Program-made: the position numbers and the translations under genes
In this document: in pieces, positions 11,721 through 24,800 of the stretch
Position numbering within the stretch: position 1 is the stretch's first letter
Layout: every line of letters starts with the position of its first letter
Source: Coffea arabica
Lineage: Eukaryota; Streptophyta; Magnoliopsida; Gentianales; Rubiaceae
Direction: 5' to 3'
DNA length: 64,000 bases
Assembly: GCF_036785885.1 (NCBI RefSeq)
Contig: NC_092310.1
Coordinates: 7,626,001-7,690,000, forward strand
The notes under the pieces: generated by a model
What the model saw: only the letters and a program-made list of their open reading frames with translations
The model's database searches: none
What the model was told of the DNA's origin: nothing

Positions 11721-12119
11721 TGTAAACACCAAATTTCAATTTAGATTTATTTATCTTTAGCTTTTATTCGATAATTATCCGATTTTACTTATTAAAATCA
11801 TGATTTCGATATAAAAAAAAAGAAGAAAAAAAAAAGAGAAAAACTGGGAAGCCACGCCTGCGTGTCTTGCACGCGCGCTGCATTCCATTCAGCTTCGTCC
11901 GAAGCAGCAAAGCAGCGAGAAGGTTCAGGGATTTCTTCCAGTTTTTTTTCCTTCCATTTTTTCTCCCTTTTTTTTAGCTCCGTTAGATGATGTTGGTATA
12001 GGCCATCTGGCCGTTATCTTGAGCCTAAATTTCATGAGGAACAAAGGCCGTCAGATGGTTCCCCAAATATCGGTGGCTTCATCTAAACCATCGTTGAGAG
12101 GGTTTAGTTTTTGGGGTGC

Positions 12120-12127
12120 TATATAAA
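12120..12127 (+). promoter_or_regulatory. TATA box of the LTR promoter
   Basis: TATATAAA in the context GGTGCTATATAAAAGG, about 400 bp into the LTR. The transcript start would fall near 12150-12160. There is no competing TATA motif of this quality nearby. Confidence 0.65.
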
Positions 12128-14937
12128 AGGATGAGGCGGGTTTAAGAGAAGGGTTGTTGAGTGTTGAGAGGAGGAATTGGCGGCTGCCTAGCAAAGGGAA
12201 ACAAAAACAAAAAGGGAGAGAATAGGGGAGCAGAGAACGGCTAGGGGTTTCGGGGAAAAATCAAAGGAAGGGAATAAGAGTGAGGGTTGGAGGATAGAAA
12301 AGAATGAGTGACGGCTGGGAAGGGTTTTGAGAGGGAGAATCGGATAACAGCGGAGAGGAGTTTGGGGGCTGAGAGTATGGGAGTGACGGCTGGGGGTTGA
12401 GAGAATAGAGTGAACAGCGGCTGAGGAAACTAAGCAAGAGAAAGAGCTCCAAGGGAGAAACCAAGAGAGAGTGGAGGCGGAGAAGAAACGAAAACAGCAG
12501 CGAATGAGCTAACAATTGCGAGTGAGATAGCAAGCGCAAAAGGGAGAGAAAGAAAACTGGACAAAGGAGAAGGAAAAAGGCTCTGGAGGGGAATGGAAAA
12601 CAACGACTGAACAAGAAAGTCAGAGAAGCAAGAAGGAAACTGCATTCGGAAGCAGCCTCTGACCATCCTTCTGTTTTCATCTCAACTAAGATTCATCCTC
12701 AGGTAACTCTTAATCTGTTTCTCTGCTTTCATTCCAGTTCAATGAGTCTACTGGGTATGATGCATCTGGTTTGATTAAGAAATAATAAGACCTAGGAGAT
12801 ACTGTGAAGGTCATTAGATATGAATAATGTGCTGCAAAACTTTATTTGGAATCCACGTATAAAAGATTTCTGCTTTTGCTTTGTGAATCTGGTTGGGCTT
12901 AAGGGAAGGAGGAAGGGCTCTAATCCATGGGTGTGGGTTAAGCTAGAATTTTCGTTGTTTGTCTCTTGATTAAGTTTCCTTAATTCTTGTTGAAGTTCCA
13001 TTAGTTTTCCCATTGATTTCTGCTCTTTTGGTTTATGGCTGATGCGAGGAGTTTTCGTTTGATGTTTATGGTTGATTCTTGTGTGTTTGAACAAGCAAAT
13101 CCAGAAAAATGGCATAAAACTTTGGGCAATTCTGATTGATGTTTTCTTCTAGCTGTTTCCGTGCGGCAGTGCCTTGTTGCTGTTTTCTTGCTGTTTTCCT
13201 TTCCATTTTATTCTTAGCACCTTGTTTGTTGTCGTGGTTGGGCTTTAGAATGTTTTCTCGAAGTTCTGAGTTAGGGGTCAGTAAATGTTTATATTTCCTT
13301 GCGCTGTTGTTGAACTTCGGTTGCGGTTGGATGGATCCGTTTCATTGCCTTGTTGCATTTCATGTTCAGGAACCTTATTGAATCTTCCCTCTCCCCTTTG
13401 TCCCAAGTCTTTTATGCTGGAGTAAGTTAAGACTTGTATTGAGTCCCTTCTAGGTTAATGCATAGGAGCTTAGGGGAGCCGAGAGTCACCCTTGATCATG
13501 TTGCAGCTGTGCGAACAGTTTCCTTTTTCTCTTGAGCTGCTGAAGTTTTTTTTTTTTTTTTTTTTTTTTGGTTTGCTTAACTTTTAGGCTTTGTTTGCTA
13601 TTCCTGGGTTGCATTTGTCATTTCTCTTACTTTGGTTTTAGCATGGTGTAGGGGGTGCGTAATGGAAATGGTTTCCTTGCAAAAGAGAAATTTTTCTTTC
13701 AATCAGGTGGCCTAAAGGGACCAGGGCATCTCAGTTCCCCTGTTCTTTACCTTGCGCTTTGTCTTCCTATAGTTCTAGCCTTCCCCTTTGAGTGTTCTGA
13801 GTCTTCTTATTGAGTTTGCTTTCATTCGTAAAACCAGAGGGAGGTGAATGAATCTGTTGCAAATATTCATGTTGCTTTGCTGCATTTTATTGCTCAAATG
13901 ATTTGATTAGATCTGTTGAGGTATAGATGATTGTGGTTGGGTGAAGTTAACAACATGAATTAAAGGTCTATTGAGGTATAGAATGTTTAGCTCACGCTTT
14001 CATCATTTCAAGATGGGTTGTGTATTGTGTCTTGAATCAAAAGATGATGCTTTCCTGGGATGTGTTCAATTAGTTGTCAAATGCCGCATGTTGCAGAATG
14101 AAGGAAAATAGAAAATGCAGAAATCTTCTTCGTATGCATGCATGCAAATCTTCATAAAGGTTGCATTCTTACCCTCCAAGTCCCCTTTTGTTCTACTATG
14201 GCCAGAAAAACTTTTAATTTCTTTCAGAGAGGTTCCTAATTTAATTGCAAATAGGCCCCTAAACTTTATTTTTCTTTAATTTTGATCCTGAAACTTTGTT
14301 AATTTTCACAGTTAAGTCCCTTCTTCTTTTAATTTCTTAAATGTGGGTTGCTTGCATGATTTAATTGATTCAATTTCATGTTTATTTTTTATCTTTTGTG
14401 ATTTATTTCTTAACTAAAGTGATGCCTTGACTTTTTCTTTGATTTTGGAGGGTAAATAAGTAATTTCATTTCATTAGACTATCAACTCAAAGGAGGTACA
14501 CTCTATCCCTTATTTTGACTTTAATTGATCATATGTGCCCTTATGTGATTTTATGTGCTTAATTGCATGCCTTTTGAATGTTTTCATTTTGTTTATTTAT
14601 TTATTCGCTTTATTTGTTTTAATTTTGGATATTTATTTTAGTTCAATTTCAATTATTTGAAAGGCATTCAAAGGCCAAAGTTGTAATAGTTAGGGGTTTA
14701 TTTTTATTCTTTCCCTTTTTAGATTATAGTAGGGCCCCCCCAATGTAATAGTTAGGGCTTGTTTGTTTTATTTGCTTGGTATGTTTTGCATGCTTATGTG
14801 TTATGTGTTATCCGCTTTTTTAGGGCCTTGCATCTAGATATCATGCTTATGTGTTATGTGCTATACGTGATTTATGTGTTTACATGCTTTTATTAGGTCT
14901 TACATGATTTATTTGATTGTAACCGATGTGTGACGCA

Positions 14938-15075
14938 CCACACTAGTCCAATGCTAGTTGTGGTCAATTTCTCGAATCCATACTAGTCCAACGCTAGTTG
15001 TGGCCCTTTCCGACTTTTCTCACTAGTCCAATGCTAGTGAGAAATTATAGACGTGAGCTAGTCCAACGCTAGACC
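14938..15075 (+). repeat. CTAGTCCAAYGCTAG short repeats in the LTR
   Basis: Four copies of a CTAGTCCAA[T/C]GCTAG core lie within about 130 bp. Each is an imperfect palindrome (CTAG...CTAG), alternating T and C at the variable base. Function unknown. Confidence 0.8.
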
Positions 15076-16115
15076 CTTAGGAGCCCCTCGAGCGTTAGAT
15101 CATGGTTGTCTGATAAAATCACTTCATCTCATACATGTTTTCACTTTTTAGGGTTTTTACCATGTTGTATGACACTTTCTTATATATGTACATCCTTTAT
15201 CCCATATTCTTTTCTACTTATATCCCCTATTCCGTATTTTCTCTTATATATATATTTCTTACTCTTTTGTATGAAAACATAACATTAGACTTGCATTTCA
15301 TTTAAGAAATAGAAACTAGGTTAAATCATTTGCATGCTAGATTAGGAAAACCTCTTGGGTATGGGATATGAATGAGTTTGGCTTTTTAACTTTAGCACGC
15401 TCGTATTCCCTCTATTAAAGGAAACATTGAGTCACGAACATTAGTCCCCGCACCCGATATGATGCATTCCTTTAGGTCACGTATATTTATAAAATTAATT
15501 TTATTTTTATTTTCCTTTTCTTTTCTTACAGTCTCATATTTTTGCATTATTCGTGACCTCTCCAAAGAGTCCACATTGGGCATCACAATTAATGTGATTG
15601 GTACAAATTGAGATTTGAAGAGAAAATTCGATCCCCTGATACTCTCTTAGGTCTAGGTTTTGCATTCATATAGTACATCTAAATGTGATAAATCTTTAGG
15701 TTAAAATAAGAAAATCTTTAACTAAATCACGCAACTAACCTTGGTTAGGTTGAAAGGGTGCCTCGAATTTTTTTATCCCTGCCTTTCCTTTCTTCAAATG
15801 TGACTCCCGAGCACGTTTCTTTGATTTTCGTAGATTTGGAGTCATTTAAAAAGGGTTTTCTACTTTTTTCTTTAAAAATTCATTTTTAGGTGACTTGGTA
15901 CACTTTAACTTAATACCAAGTGGTGACTCCGATTTTTTTCATTAAAACCCTTTTTAAACTGTTTTTGGGTTAAAATCGTCGCATTTGTTTTGTCCTATTT
16001 AGACCCATATTTTTCTTTATTTTCTAAAAAATCAAAAACTCATTTTTTAACCAAAATTAATCAAAAATTCATTTTTCTAAACTAATTTATTTTATTTCAA
16101 AAATGGGGTGCGACA

Positions 16116-16798
16116 CAAATGGCTCCGTATGAAGCGCTTTATGGTAAAAAATGTAAGTCTCCGATTTGTTGGGATGAAATAGGTGAACGGAAGATCTTAG
16201 ACCCGATTACAGTGTCTTGGATTGAGGAAGCTAATGAAAAGGTAAAGTTGGTACGCCAGAGAATTCAAACTGCACAGAGCCGTCAAAAGAGCTATGCAGA
16301 TAATCGGAGGAAGGATTTGAAATTTGCGGTTGGAGATCTAGTATTTCTTCAGATCACGCCTTTGAAAGCAAGTTTGATGCCTGGAAAGGGAAAAAAAAAC
16401 TACAACCGAGGTTTGTAGGGTCTTATAAGGTTATCGAGCGCGTGGGACAGGTAGCGTACAAGTTGGAATTACCACCGAATCTATCTCGAATTCATAATGT
16501 GTTCCATGTGTCTATGCTTAAGAAGTATCATCCAGACCCTTCACATGTCTTACACCCGGAAAGTATCGAGATCGATGAGACATTGACCTATGAGGAGAAA
16601 CTGGTTAACCTTCTAGATAGAAAGGTGAAAGAATTGAGAAATAAACAGATACCACTAGTAAAAGTTCTCTGGAAGAACCATGGGTTAGAGGAAGCTACTT
16701 GGGAGGTCGAAGAAACAATTCGAGAAAAGTATCTAGACCTGTTCACCAATCAAGGTAAATTTCGAGAGCGAAATTTTCTTAAGGGGGAGAGGATGTGA
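16116..16798 (+). pseudogene. Tekay/Del chromovirus integrase C-terminus with chromodomain (disrupted)
   Basis: It starts abruptly after the Ogre LTR with QMAPYEALYGKKCKSPICWDE, the conserved end of the integrase core in Tekay-type elements. It runs to a frameshift in a run of nine A (16391-16399), then resumes in another frame through YKLELPP...IHNVFHVSMLKKYHPD to a chromodomain. That domain has Leu-Trp and ATWEVEE motifs at about 16667-16715. The chromodomain is thought to guide integration to heterochromatin. The stop TGA (16796-16798) lies inside the 3' LTR, which starts at 16794. The upstream half of the gene should lie left of the window, beyond the Ogre insertion. Confidence 0.9.
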
Positions 16799-19700
16799 GG
16801 ACTCACAAAATTTAATATTTTAAATTTCATTTCGAGCTTATTTAAATATTTAATTGCCCATTTACTCCGAATATTATTTTTTAACCTCATTAGACCTAAT
16901 TACATGGATTTGTAGCTTTATTATATTTTAAAAGTGGCATGTTAAAAATTTTAATTTTTGGAAGTTCGTTAAACGGGAATAGTAAATACACGTTTGGAGA
17001 TTATAGCTGATTTGGGGATACAATAAGTTTGAAAAATTAGAGACTTGTATACTAGTCTTGAAATCGATATTTTTATGTTTAAGTGCTCAATTATTAGTTA
17101 GTGATACTATCGTTACAAGAATTCTTGGAAATTTCATTTTATTGCGCTTAAATTGAAAATACGCGTTTTTACACGCGCGATTTAATTGAGGGACCTTAGA
17201 CCCTTATTTTGGGATAATTAAGAGTGAATAACATTTATATGAATATAAGTGCATTAAAGGTTTAGTGCACTAGTGAAATAAATTCGAGAGGAATCGAGCA
17301 CAAAATGTGCGTGCGCGCGAAGGAGAGTTGACTTTTGGGTCAACATGGGCCACACATTAAAGCTTCTCTTGGAAGTTTCATTTGAACAAACACTCTCTCT
17401 CTCTCTTCCCTCTCATTTGGCCGGCCATCAAGAGGAGGAAAACACCAAGGAGCTCTTCCATTTTTCTTCTCCAATTCTTCACAAAATCATCACCCATTTC
17501 ACCTCAAATTTCACGCACACTTAGTTAAACACTTGGTGATCATCTTAAGCTACAAAAGGGAGCCGCTTTCCATGATATTTCTTGAGTTAAGAAGGGCCGA
17601 AAATTTCTGCCTTGCACATCTAGGAGAGTAAGTGACGATCTACCCTTTAAATCTTGTTTTATGGAAGTAGTAGTGCATATATAAACTTATGCATGCATGT
17701 GGATAGCTTGTTTATGTTGGAAAAATTGTTGTGTGGACTCTATGAACTCTCACTTTGGTTGGATGGACTGATTTGATGAATGATGATGTTATTAATGTTG
17801 GTTTAGTGCTTAAATTAGTGGGATAATGTTGTATTGTGGGTAGAAACTCAAGGAAGGTGCAATGAGCAAAAGTGACCATTTTATCCCTGCCATGTTCGTG
17901 TACTTTGGTGCGAATTTTTGAGATTCTAATGATTTGTTTATGATGTATACATGTTATATGGATAGTGTAGAAAGTTTTGTTGAAAAATAATATGGTTTGG
18001 TTGGCTAAATGTATTGATTTCTAAAGGATAGCAAAACTGAAAAATTTTCCCGGATTGCCCAGGCAGTCCTTTTGTTTCGGCTATAACTCCTTGCTCCGAT
18101 GTCGAAATCGAGTGCCATTTGCGGCACTAGAAACTAGACATTCCCACTTGAGTGAGCCAAACCATTCGTTTAAAAATTGCTGTCCTATTGCATTGGTTCA
18201 CTACAGGGCAAAACATGAACTACAACTTGATGCTCAAATGTGGGCTAGTTGTGGATGGATTTTGAAAATGGTTTCTTCTGAGAAATTGTAGCTTTATGAA
18301 TGTGTTTTCCAACGCCACCAACCACGCTCAATTCCAAGTTGAATTGAGTGAGTTGTGATCAAAGTTCGAAACTGACCCAGTGTTGAACACAACCTTCTTT
18401 CGGTTAAGTGAATGTCCTGATCTTGTGTGGGACTTGTACTCGAAATTTTTGGTGTTAATCACCCCAAATTGTGTTTTGGATATGTCTTAGACATTTTCTA
18501 TACAAATGGACCATGTTTGAGGTACTCTGTAGGCCAAATGTCATGAAAACAGAAAACGAAAAACGGAACTCACAAGGCAGATTTGCCTTGGAATTTTGGA
18601 ACTTTGGTGATTTGGTTAACCAACTTTCCGTGCTTATTTATCTATGAAATTTGGTAGAGGAATAGCCCTTATGTTTTAATATAATCATACCAAATTTGAT
18701 GCTATTCCAAGGCCGTTTCAATGTACAACTAAACTCCTAAAATCTATAATTTATACTTGGAAAAACCCTTGTTTAACAAGGAAATTTTGGTAACTTTGGG
18801 TCACCATATCTTGGTGCTCAAAACTTCAATTCTCATCTCACTTGATTTGTTTTAAACTTGGATTACAACTCTAATAGAGTTCCAAATTTTAAAGGCTAGA
18901 TCAAATTGACTGAATTTTGCCGAATTTTCTAAGTTGGCCAAAAACCAACTTAAATCTGTCTTGATAACTCAAGTTATCAATTTCAAGCCAAAATTTGAAT
19001 GTCTTCCACCTAGATTCATGGAAAGGTATCTTCTAGACACTTTTAGTACTTTGAAAGATGTTTCCAACGGTACTAAATTTTCCAATTTTGGACAATCAGG
19101 GAGTGAGTTATGATTTTCAAAAAATGTCCCAAAAATCAAAATTTTTGGCCGTTTGAAAGAAATTCGCGCGGAAAACTTCTCACCAGATTCCGGCCTTGAA
19201 TCCGGCCAGTTTTTGGTTAGATAATCGGCTGGATTGCTGTTGGAATTTGAAAAAAAAGGAGGTTGGTCTCTGCCTCCAATCCGGCCAGAATCCGGCCGGA
19301 TTGTGACGTGGCTTGTCCTGTTCCGACTTCGGTCGTTCGTTTTGAAGCTTATTTGCACGTACTCGTTCTCATCCAATGATTTTAAGGATAATGAACCGTT
19401 TTTACTCGAGATTTGTAACCCTATTGAGTCTCGATTTTCAAAAAAGAAACCTAGGATCGATTTTCGAGATATATTCTAATATCGTACTAGTGTACAACCT
19501 TCCTTATCATTGGAATTATCAGTAATATCCCATTATTAATTGCTCAGGCACACAAAAGGACCTTCAAGAGGATCCCACAGTGAACGCCTAAAGCTCCGAG
19601 TGACATTTCTTCCTCATTACTTATATTGGTGAATGTCAAGTGCATGTTTACTTGAACTCCTGTGAACTTGATACATGTCTACTTGTTACCAATGATTTAA

Positions 19701-20684
19701 GTTTTGAAAATGGAGTCGAGTGTGTACTTTATCGCACTCGTTCTCATTCGAAACTAATAATTTGTGAATGACTTGCTTGATATGTAATGAATGACCTGAT
19801 GGATATGACATGGATACTATAATATTTCAAATGCTTGCTAAACATGAAATAGTATGCTATGGTTGCATACGTCGCTGGAGTGAATCTCCTCGACACCCAA
19901 ATGTACATAGGAGACGCCCAAAGTCACAGGCCGACCTTGGACTCGAGCCGGCATGGGCTTGGTCGGGAACCTTGGCGAGCCATGAGATAAATAAGCTCGA
20001 CCTAATGAGAGGTCTTGCTTGGCATACTCGTGGAGTATCGCCTCATAAATATCTTGCGGGCCCGGAAGATGTACGGTGGACAGAGGGAAGTAAGTGGTGA
20101 TCTACGGAATGAAAATACCGACCCGATTGATGGAGTGTCATCGCGGGAAGGTATACGAATGACATCGGCAAAGCAAGTGGAATTTAGCTCCTGAGAGCTA
20201 CCATATCCTTGAATTGTTTCTGTTTAAATTTCACTAGAATTGTTAATTTCATGTATATTCTCATTTGACCTATTGACTGGGCTTTTTACTTGGACTATTT
20301 ACTTGCATGTGTGTTCTTGACTTCACGAGCGTTTTGCTCACCCTGTAGATTTGTTTTCCTTAACAGGAATGAGCTTGAAATGGGACTCGAAGGAGTTCCC
20401 CTTTTGATGCATTTTGTAATGAAATTTCGATGTATTTGACTAGGCATTATGACTATTGTTATTTTGAGATTTCAGATGTATTTTGGAAACCCGATGCAAG
20501 GATTGGATAATTGTTAAATATTATTAAGATTGAAAGCTTCCGCATCAATTGCCTTTCATTATTTGGTTGTGATGCTTAGTACTATATTAAGCTTGAATAG
20601 AAATTGCCTGAGTCCTGGCGAAAGTTAGGCAGGCGTCTCGCGAATACCCTTTGGTTCGGCTTAGGGAGATGTGGGGGCGTCACA
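16794..20684 (+). repeat. 3' LTR of the Tekay/Del element (3891 bp)
   Basis: The PPT (TTAAGGGGGAGAGGA) directly precedes TGTGAGGACTCAC, and the LTR ends GGGGGCGTCACA, giving TGTGA...TCACA ends. Landmarks shared with the solo LTR at 21853-25155 are a GTGTACTTTATCG[C/T]ACTCG phrase, a CAGGAGCTG/CAGGAATGAG region, and a terminal CAGGCAGGCG-like phrase. Small open frames within it have no recognisable domain. The first five flanking bases (GTGTA, 20685-20689) should be the target duplication. Confidence 0.88.
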
Positions 20685-21160
20685 GTGTAAGACTTTCCAA
20701 AAAGGGGAGAGTAAAGCCGTCAGAGAGTTCATTTGCTCCCCCAAATTTGAGGAAGACTTAGTCACTCTCAGTAGACCAACCTTCCAAACAACCTATAGTC
20801 TAGGGCCTTCTTCCTTTGTACTCAATAGTTTTTTGTATAAAATATTTCACATTTTAATGAAAATCTTTCAATGAATTCCTCACATTGCTGTCTTCTTTCA
20901 ATGAATTCCTCATATTGCTAGCTTTTTTCAATGAATTTGTCATATTTTTGTAATATGTCTTGATATATCTTGCCCCCTAATGTACTTAGAAAATTTTTTA
21001 AAGTATACTAAGTTAAAAGCACATCGTCACCTATTTATTGGATAATTAAAAATTATCCAATTTAAATGACGAGTGTTCAAATACAATAAGAATTTAGGCC
21101 AAAAAAATATTTTTATTTCAAACACATAGAAAGTACAAAATCAAAGTTCCGATTACTTAT
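20685..21160 (-). other. 3' UTR of the minus-strand Tat element
   Basis: No coding content on either strand. It includes a short tandem repeat of TTTCAATGAATTCCTCA[C/T]ATTGCT units at about 20867-20940. G-rich runs on the minus strand (around 20975 and 20740) could be part of a PPT, but no LTR start follows clearly. Confidence 0.5.
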
Positions 21161-21847
21161 TACTGGATAAAGAGTTTCAAATTAGTTGTGTGCCAGGGGT
21201 GCGGGATCTCTTCTCTACTGAGATGAGATAGTTTATAATATCCAACTTGTCTAGCCTCTATAATTGTGTACGGACCATCCTAATTAGGATCTAATTTATT
21301 AGTTGCATGTGTGTGGCTAATTAAATTTTTTTCTTAGGACAAGACCTCTTACCTTAAATCTCCTTTGCAGAACTTTAATGCTATAGTACTAAGCTACTTG
21401 TTCTTTATATTTTGCCATTCTTATTGTGGCTTACTCCCTCTTTTGCTCTATCATATCCAAGTTATATTTTATTTCTTTATTATTGACTTCTGAAATAAAA
21501 TTCTGAGTCCTAGATAAGGGGACACCCACTTTTGTTGGTATAACTGGTCTTACCCCGAAAGTCAGTGCAAATGGAGTTCCCTGAGTTGTTGTCCTTTGAG
21601 TAGTTGTTTGATAGGCCCATAGGATGTTAGGCAATTCATCCAATCATTCCGATTGTACTTGCTTCATCTTGGTTTTCAACTTGTGCAAAACCGCCATATT
21701 CATATTTTTCACCTGCCCATTAACTAACGGATGTTCTACTAAAGTGAAATGCTATTTTACTTTCAACTCTTCATACCACTTCGTAAAGGGATTTTTCACA
21801 AACTACTTTCCATTATCCGATATCAGTACATATGGTATCCTAAAGCG
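21161..21847 (-). pseudogene. Integrase C-terminal half of the Tat element
   Basis: On the minus strand a LISDNG motif (second catalytic Asp) at about 21813-21830 is followed by HPLVNGQV, then LPNILWAYQTTTQRTTTQGTPFALTFG. It ends with a GPYTIIEARQVGYYKL...PHPWHTTNLK segment to about 21165. The residue normally the catalytic Glu after NGQV is Lys, so the triad is broken. In-frame stops occur (for example after GK and after VK). The N-terminal half is on the other side of the solo LTR at 25161 onward. Confidence 0.8.
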
Positions 21848-21852
21848 ACACA

Positions 21853-24800
21853 TGTGAGAACTCGAGAATTTATAGGTATACCTTGAATTTATTTTATTTA
21901 TTTTGTTATTAGAAATAATACATATATTCTACAATTGATTAAATTAAGTGTTTAATTTATTTTATTTATTTTGTTATTAGAAATAATACATATATTCTAC
22001 AATTGATTAAATTAAGTGTTTAATTGATTTCTTATAAATTGAAAATAAAAAAATCCAAGAATGGTGTAGAAAAAATTCTTATAGGGGTATGTAAATTGGA
22101 ACAAACTAAAGTTTGGGGCAATATTTGAAGTTGATAGAATAACAAATCCTTAACCAGTAAATAAACCAAAGCTAAAAGACCAATTTAACCCTAAAACTTC
22201 AGCAATCAACCATGCAACCAAGAGGACCGCCTTCTGGAATAGAACCGAAAGAAAAATGATAGGTTCTGCCAATGCATTTGGGCGGTGAATTGAGATAGCT
22301 GCCAGGAAGGAAATGTTACTAAGCCAGCTGAGTAAGCAATAACCAAATAGAGAGCAGCTTAAAAGAAACAAAAACTGGGCGGTGGCCGAAAGGTAACAAT
22401 CTGATCTCCTTAATCAATAAGGCCGAGAGAGTTGAGAAGAAAAGTTGTCTTCCTTTCTTGCTTTCTTCCTAAAGCAGACTCGAGTGAGTGAGACGGAGTG
22501 TGAGGGAAAAGAAAGTGTAAGCTTCACCAACAGCTAACTATGCGAACGAAAACAGAAGGGAGGTCGAGTGAGGAGTTGTGATAGCAAACTTGAGCAGCCT
22601 GCAACATCGAACTTTAAGGGAACAGGTAAGAGCTATAACCACTCTCTGTTTAGTTGATTTAATCCGTTAAACATAAGCCTTATACGTTGAATTTAGCTAG
22701 AGGCTTAGTTCTGGTTCAAGAAAATGTTTTGCAGAATTTGTAACTAAGAGCAGAAATGAGCTATGGTTTTGTTTAGTTCTTGAATTTAGTCTAACATTTG
22801 TTAAGGACAACCTGTAACCGAAGAGATGTTCCCTGCATGCTAACTGGAACCTGAGATTGAAGGGGGATCCTAAGGAACTAACAAATGATACCTTGTTGCA
22901 ATACGCATGTGAAAGCATGCAAATCTGATGCATGCTGCTATGCACCAGATTACATGCATCAGATTTGCAGCTAGCTGCAGAAACGAAGCAGAACTCAGTT
23001 TTTTTTCCTTTGAACCCTGGTCATGAACTACCTTGTTTAGCTTAGAGTAACCCGCAGTAGGTTAAGTGTCCTCTGCATAAATGATTGAGACCAAAACTCA
23101 GGAACCTTAACTAGTTGATGCAACCTGCTGTGAATCCGAGAGGGAGGAAATTAACCTTGGAAAGAAAAGCTGCAAACCCTTAAACTTCTAAACTAACTTA
23201 CAGAGTTGAACCTGTTATAATGCCTCTAAACCTCCACCAGAAAGACAGAAATGAGTAGGAACTAAACTGATTGTTGAAGGCAGAATAAGTCTAGTGATGG
23301 CAGGTAACTTGTCCGAAAGAATGAAGCAGAATATGCTTTTGATCGGCCATATTTTACCTTGAAAATGTGAGAATTGGGTGTTGATGTCATCATAAGAAAT
23401 GTAGGTGTAGGTCCATATCTTAGTTTCGAAACATTATAAAATTTACCTCAATCCGATAAGTATAGCTCCAGTTATGATCAAAACACCAGAGGTTGGCAAA
23501 GCTACCTTTCTCGTTGCCTTTCTCTTGTTTTTCCAAATGCATTCTACTTGATGCTGGCCGTGAGGAAACTTATTTTTTTAACAGCATTTCATCTAATTCC
23601 CAACCCTGTAAGCATTCATAAATGATAGTTAAGGTTGCTCTGAGATTTAACGACTATATCTAGTTCCACGAGTAGAGTTAAATTAAAGCAAATGAGAGGA
23701 AAACTCATGATAGTTATATATCTAAATTGGCTTCTAATCACTTAATATTGTCTTTACAAATATGTTAAAAACATAAAATTTGAGGGACGAGTGTAGTGGA
23801 ATAAAATTTAATTTACAAATAACTTGGAGTTTAACTAATTTAAAAAAGGAACCAATGGAATATTCCTAAGCTTTAAACTTAGAATCTTGAGTAGAAAATG
23901 ATTTAATCCTAATGTAAACATTTTTTAAATTATTAACTTGAAAAGTATGTATATTTCGTGATTTAAGATAATAAAGTCAATAAGTCTCGAAATAAATTGG
24001 GGAATAAATATTGCGTATATTTTATATTTTAAAGTCAAACCTAATTCAAATAATTTAAATAATAAGTGAACATATACAAATTATAAATTTATCATGAAAT
24101 TATATATTTATCTCAGGAAGTAACTGTGAGCCAGGAGACAAGCCCGAGGCTCAAGAGTAAATTATTTGGATAATTGGTGAGTGTTTTCTGAATTTATGTG
24201 TTTAACTGTTTATGTGTGTCTAAGTGAAATTATGTGACAAATGTGCTTATCATGAATTATTACTAAATGATTCCTTGTGAAGTGTATCTCAATTGTTTCT
24301 CGTCTTCTAAGTCATGGGTGTACTTTATCGTACTCGGTTTAGTTGAGTTTGAAGGTCGATAATTGACTGAATGTTATTGTAAGTGTGCATGAATATAAGC
24401 CGTATATGTGCCTCGCTGCATCGGCTGAACTGGGCCCCAAAACCCTCTGTTCAACGGACTATTCGACCCAGCAAAGGGTTTGGTCGGGTAGGATGGTAGA
24501 TTTGAGTAAATGTTTCGGTATACTCGAGTATTACCATGAGGTTGGGAGTTATTGAACTAATTATTGAATGTAGGGGATTGTTTGTTGTATTGAAGGACAT
24601 AAGGAGGTGAATCAGCGGAATGTGCAATGATATTGAAATGAATGTACAATGATGGTGAAATGAGTGCCTCTTGATACTGAAATGAATGCTCAATGACCTT
24701 GAAGTGGCTCTAATGCGAGCACCATATCCTTTTGAAAGTGATTGTTTAGTGAAGTGCTTCCTCGATTGCTTAATGAAAGTGATTGTATAATAAAATGTGC

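Larger units (their letters stand above)
1..16115 (+). mobile_element. Ogre-like (Tat lineage) Ty3/gypsy LTR retrotransposon, 5' end outside window
   Basis: The window opens in the last 112 bp of a 5' LTR. The same sequence recurs, nearly identical, just before 16115 as the end of the 3' LTR. Order: LTR end, PBS, 1.2-kb leader, extra ORF1, gag, protease with G-patch-like segment, putative intron, RT, RNase H, a second (archaeal-type) RNase H, integrase, long 3' UTR with tandem repeats, PPT, 4395-bp LTR. Dual RNase H, an ORF upstream of gag, an intron before RT and very long LTRs are the known marks of Ogre elements in the Tat lineage. With a 5' LTR of equal length the whole element would be about 20.4 kb. 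Many stops and frameshifts make it non-autonomous. The right flank (CAAATGGCTCCG...) is Tekay integrase, so it is inserted within another element. Confidence 0.9.
11721..16115 (+). repeat. 3' LTR of the Ogre-like element (4395 bp)
   Basis: It starts TGTAAACACC after the PPT and ends GGTGCGACA, with TG...CA ends. Its last ~108 bp match the window start. It holds a TATA box near 12120, a purine-rich transcribed region (12150-12650), a T tract at 13547-13569 and CTAGTCCAA repeats at 14940-15075. The open frames on both strands (for example 12261-12680 minus) are by-products of purine bias. The insertion site is the Tekay integrase; a 5-bp duplication CAAAT (16116-16120) is predicted left of the window. 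Confidence 0.9.

Noticed and set aside
12261..12680. 139-codon minus-strand open frame rich in Leu/Ser/Phe
   Set aside because: It lies in the purine-rich transcribed part of the Ogre LTR; the composition is a reflection of GA-rich DNA and no domain is seen.
18969..20100. Several 80-135-codon frames in the Tekay LTR
   Set aside because: LTR sequence without domains; both strands equally open.
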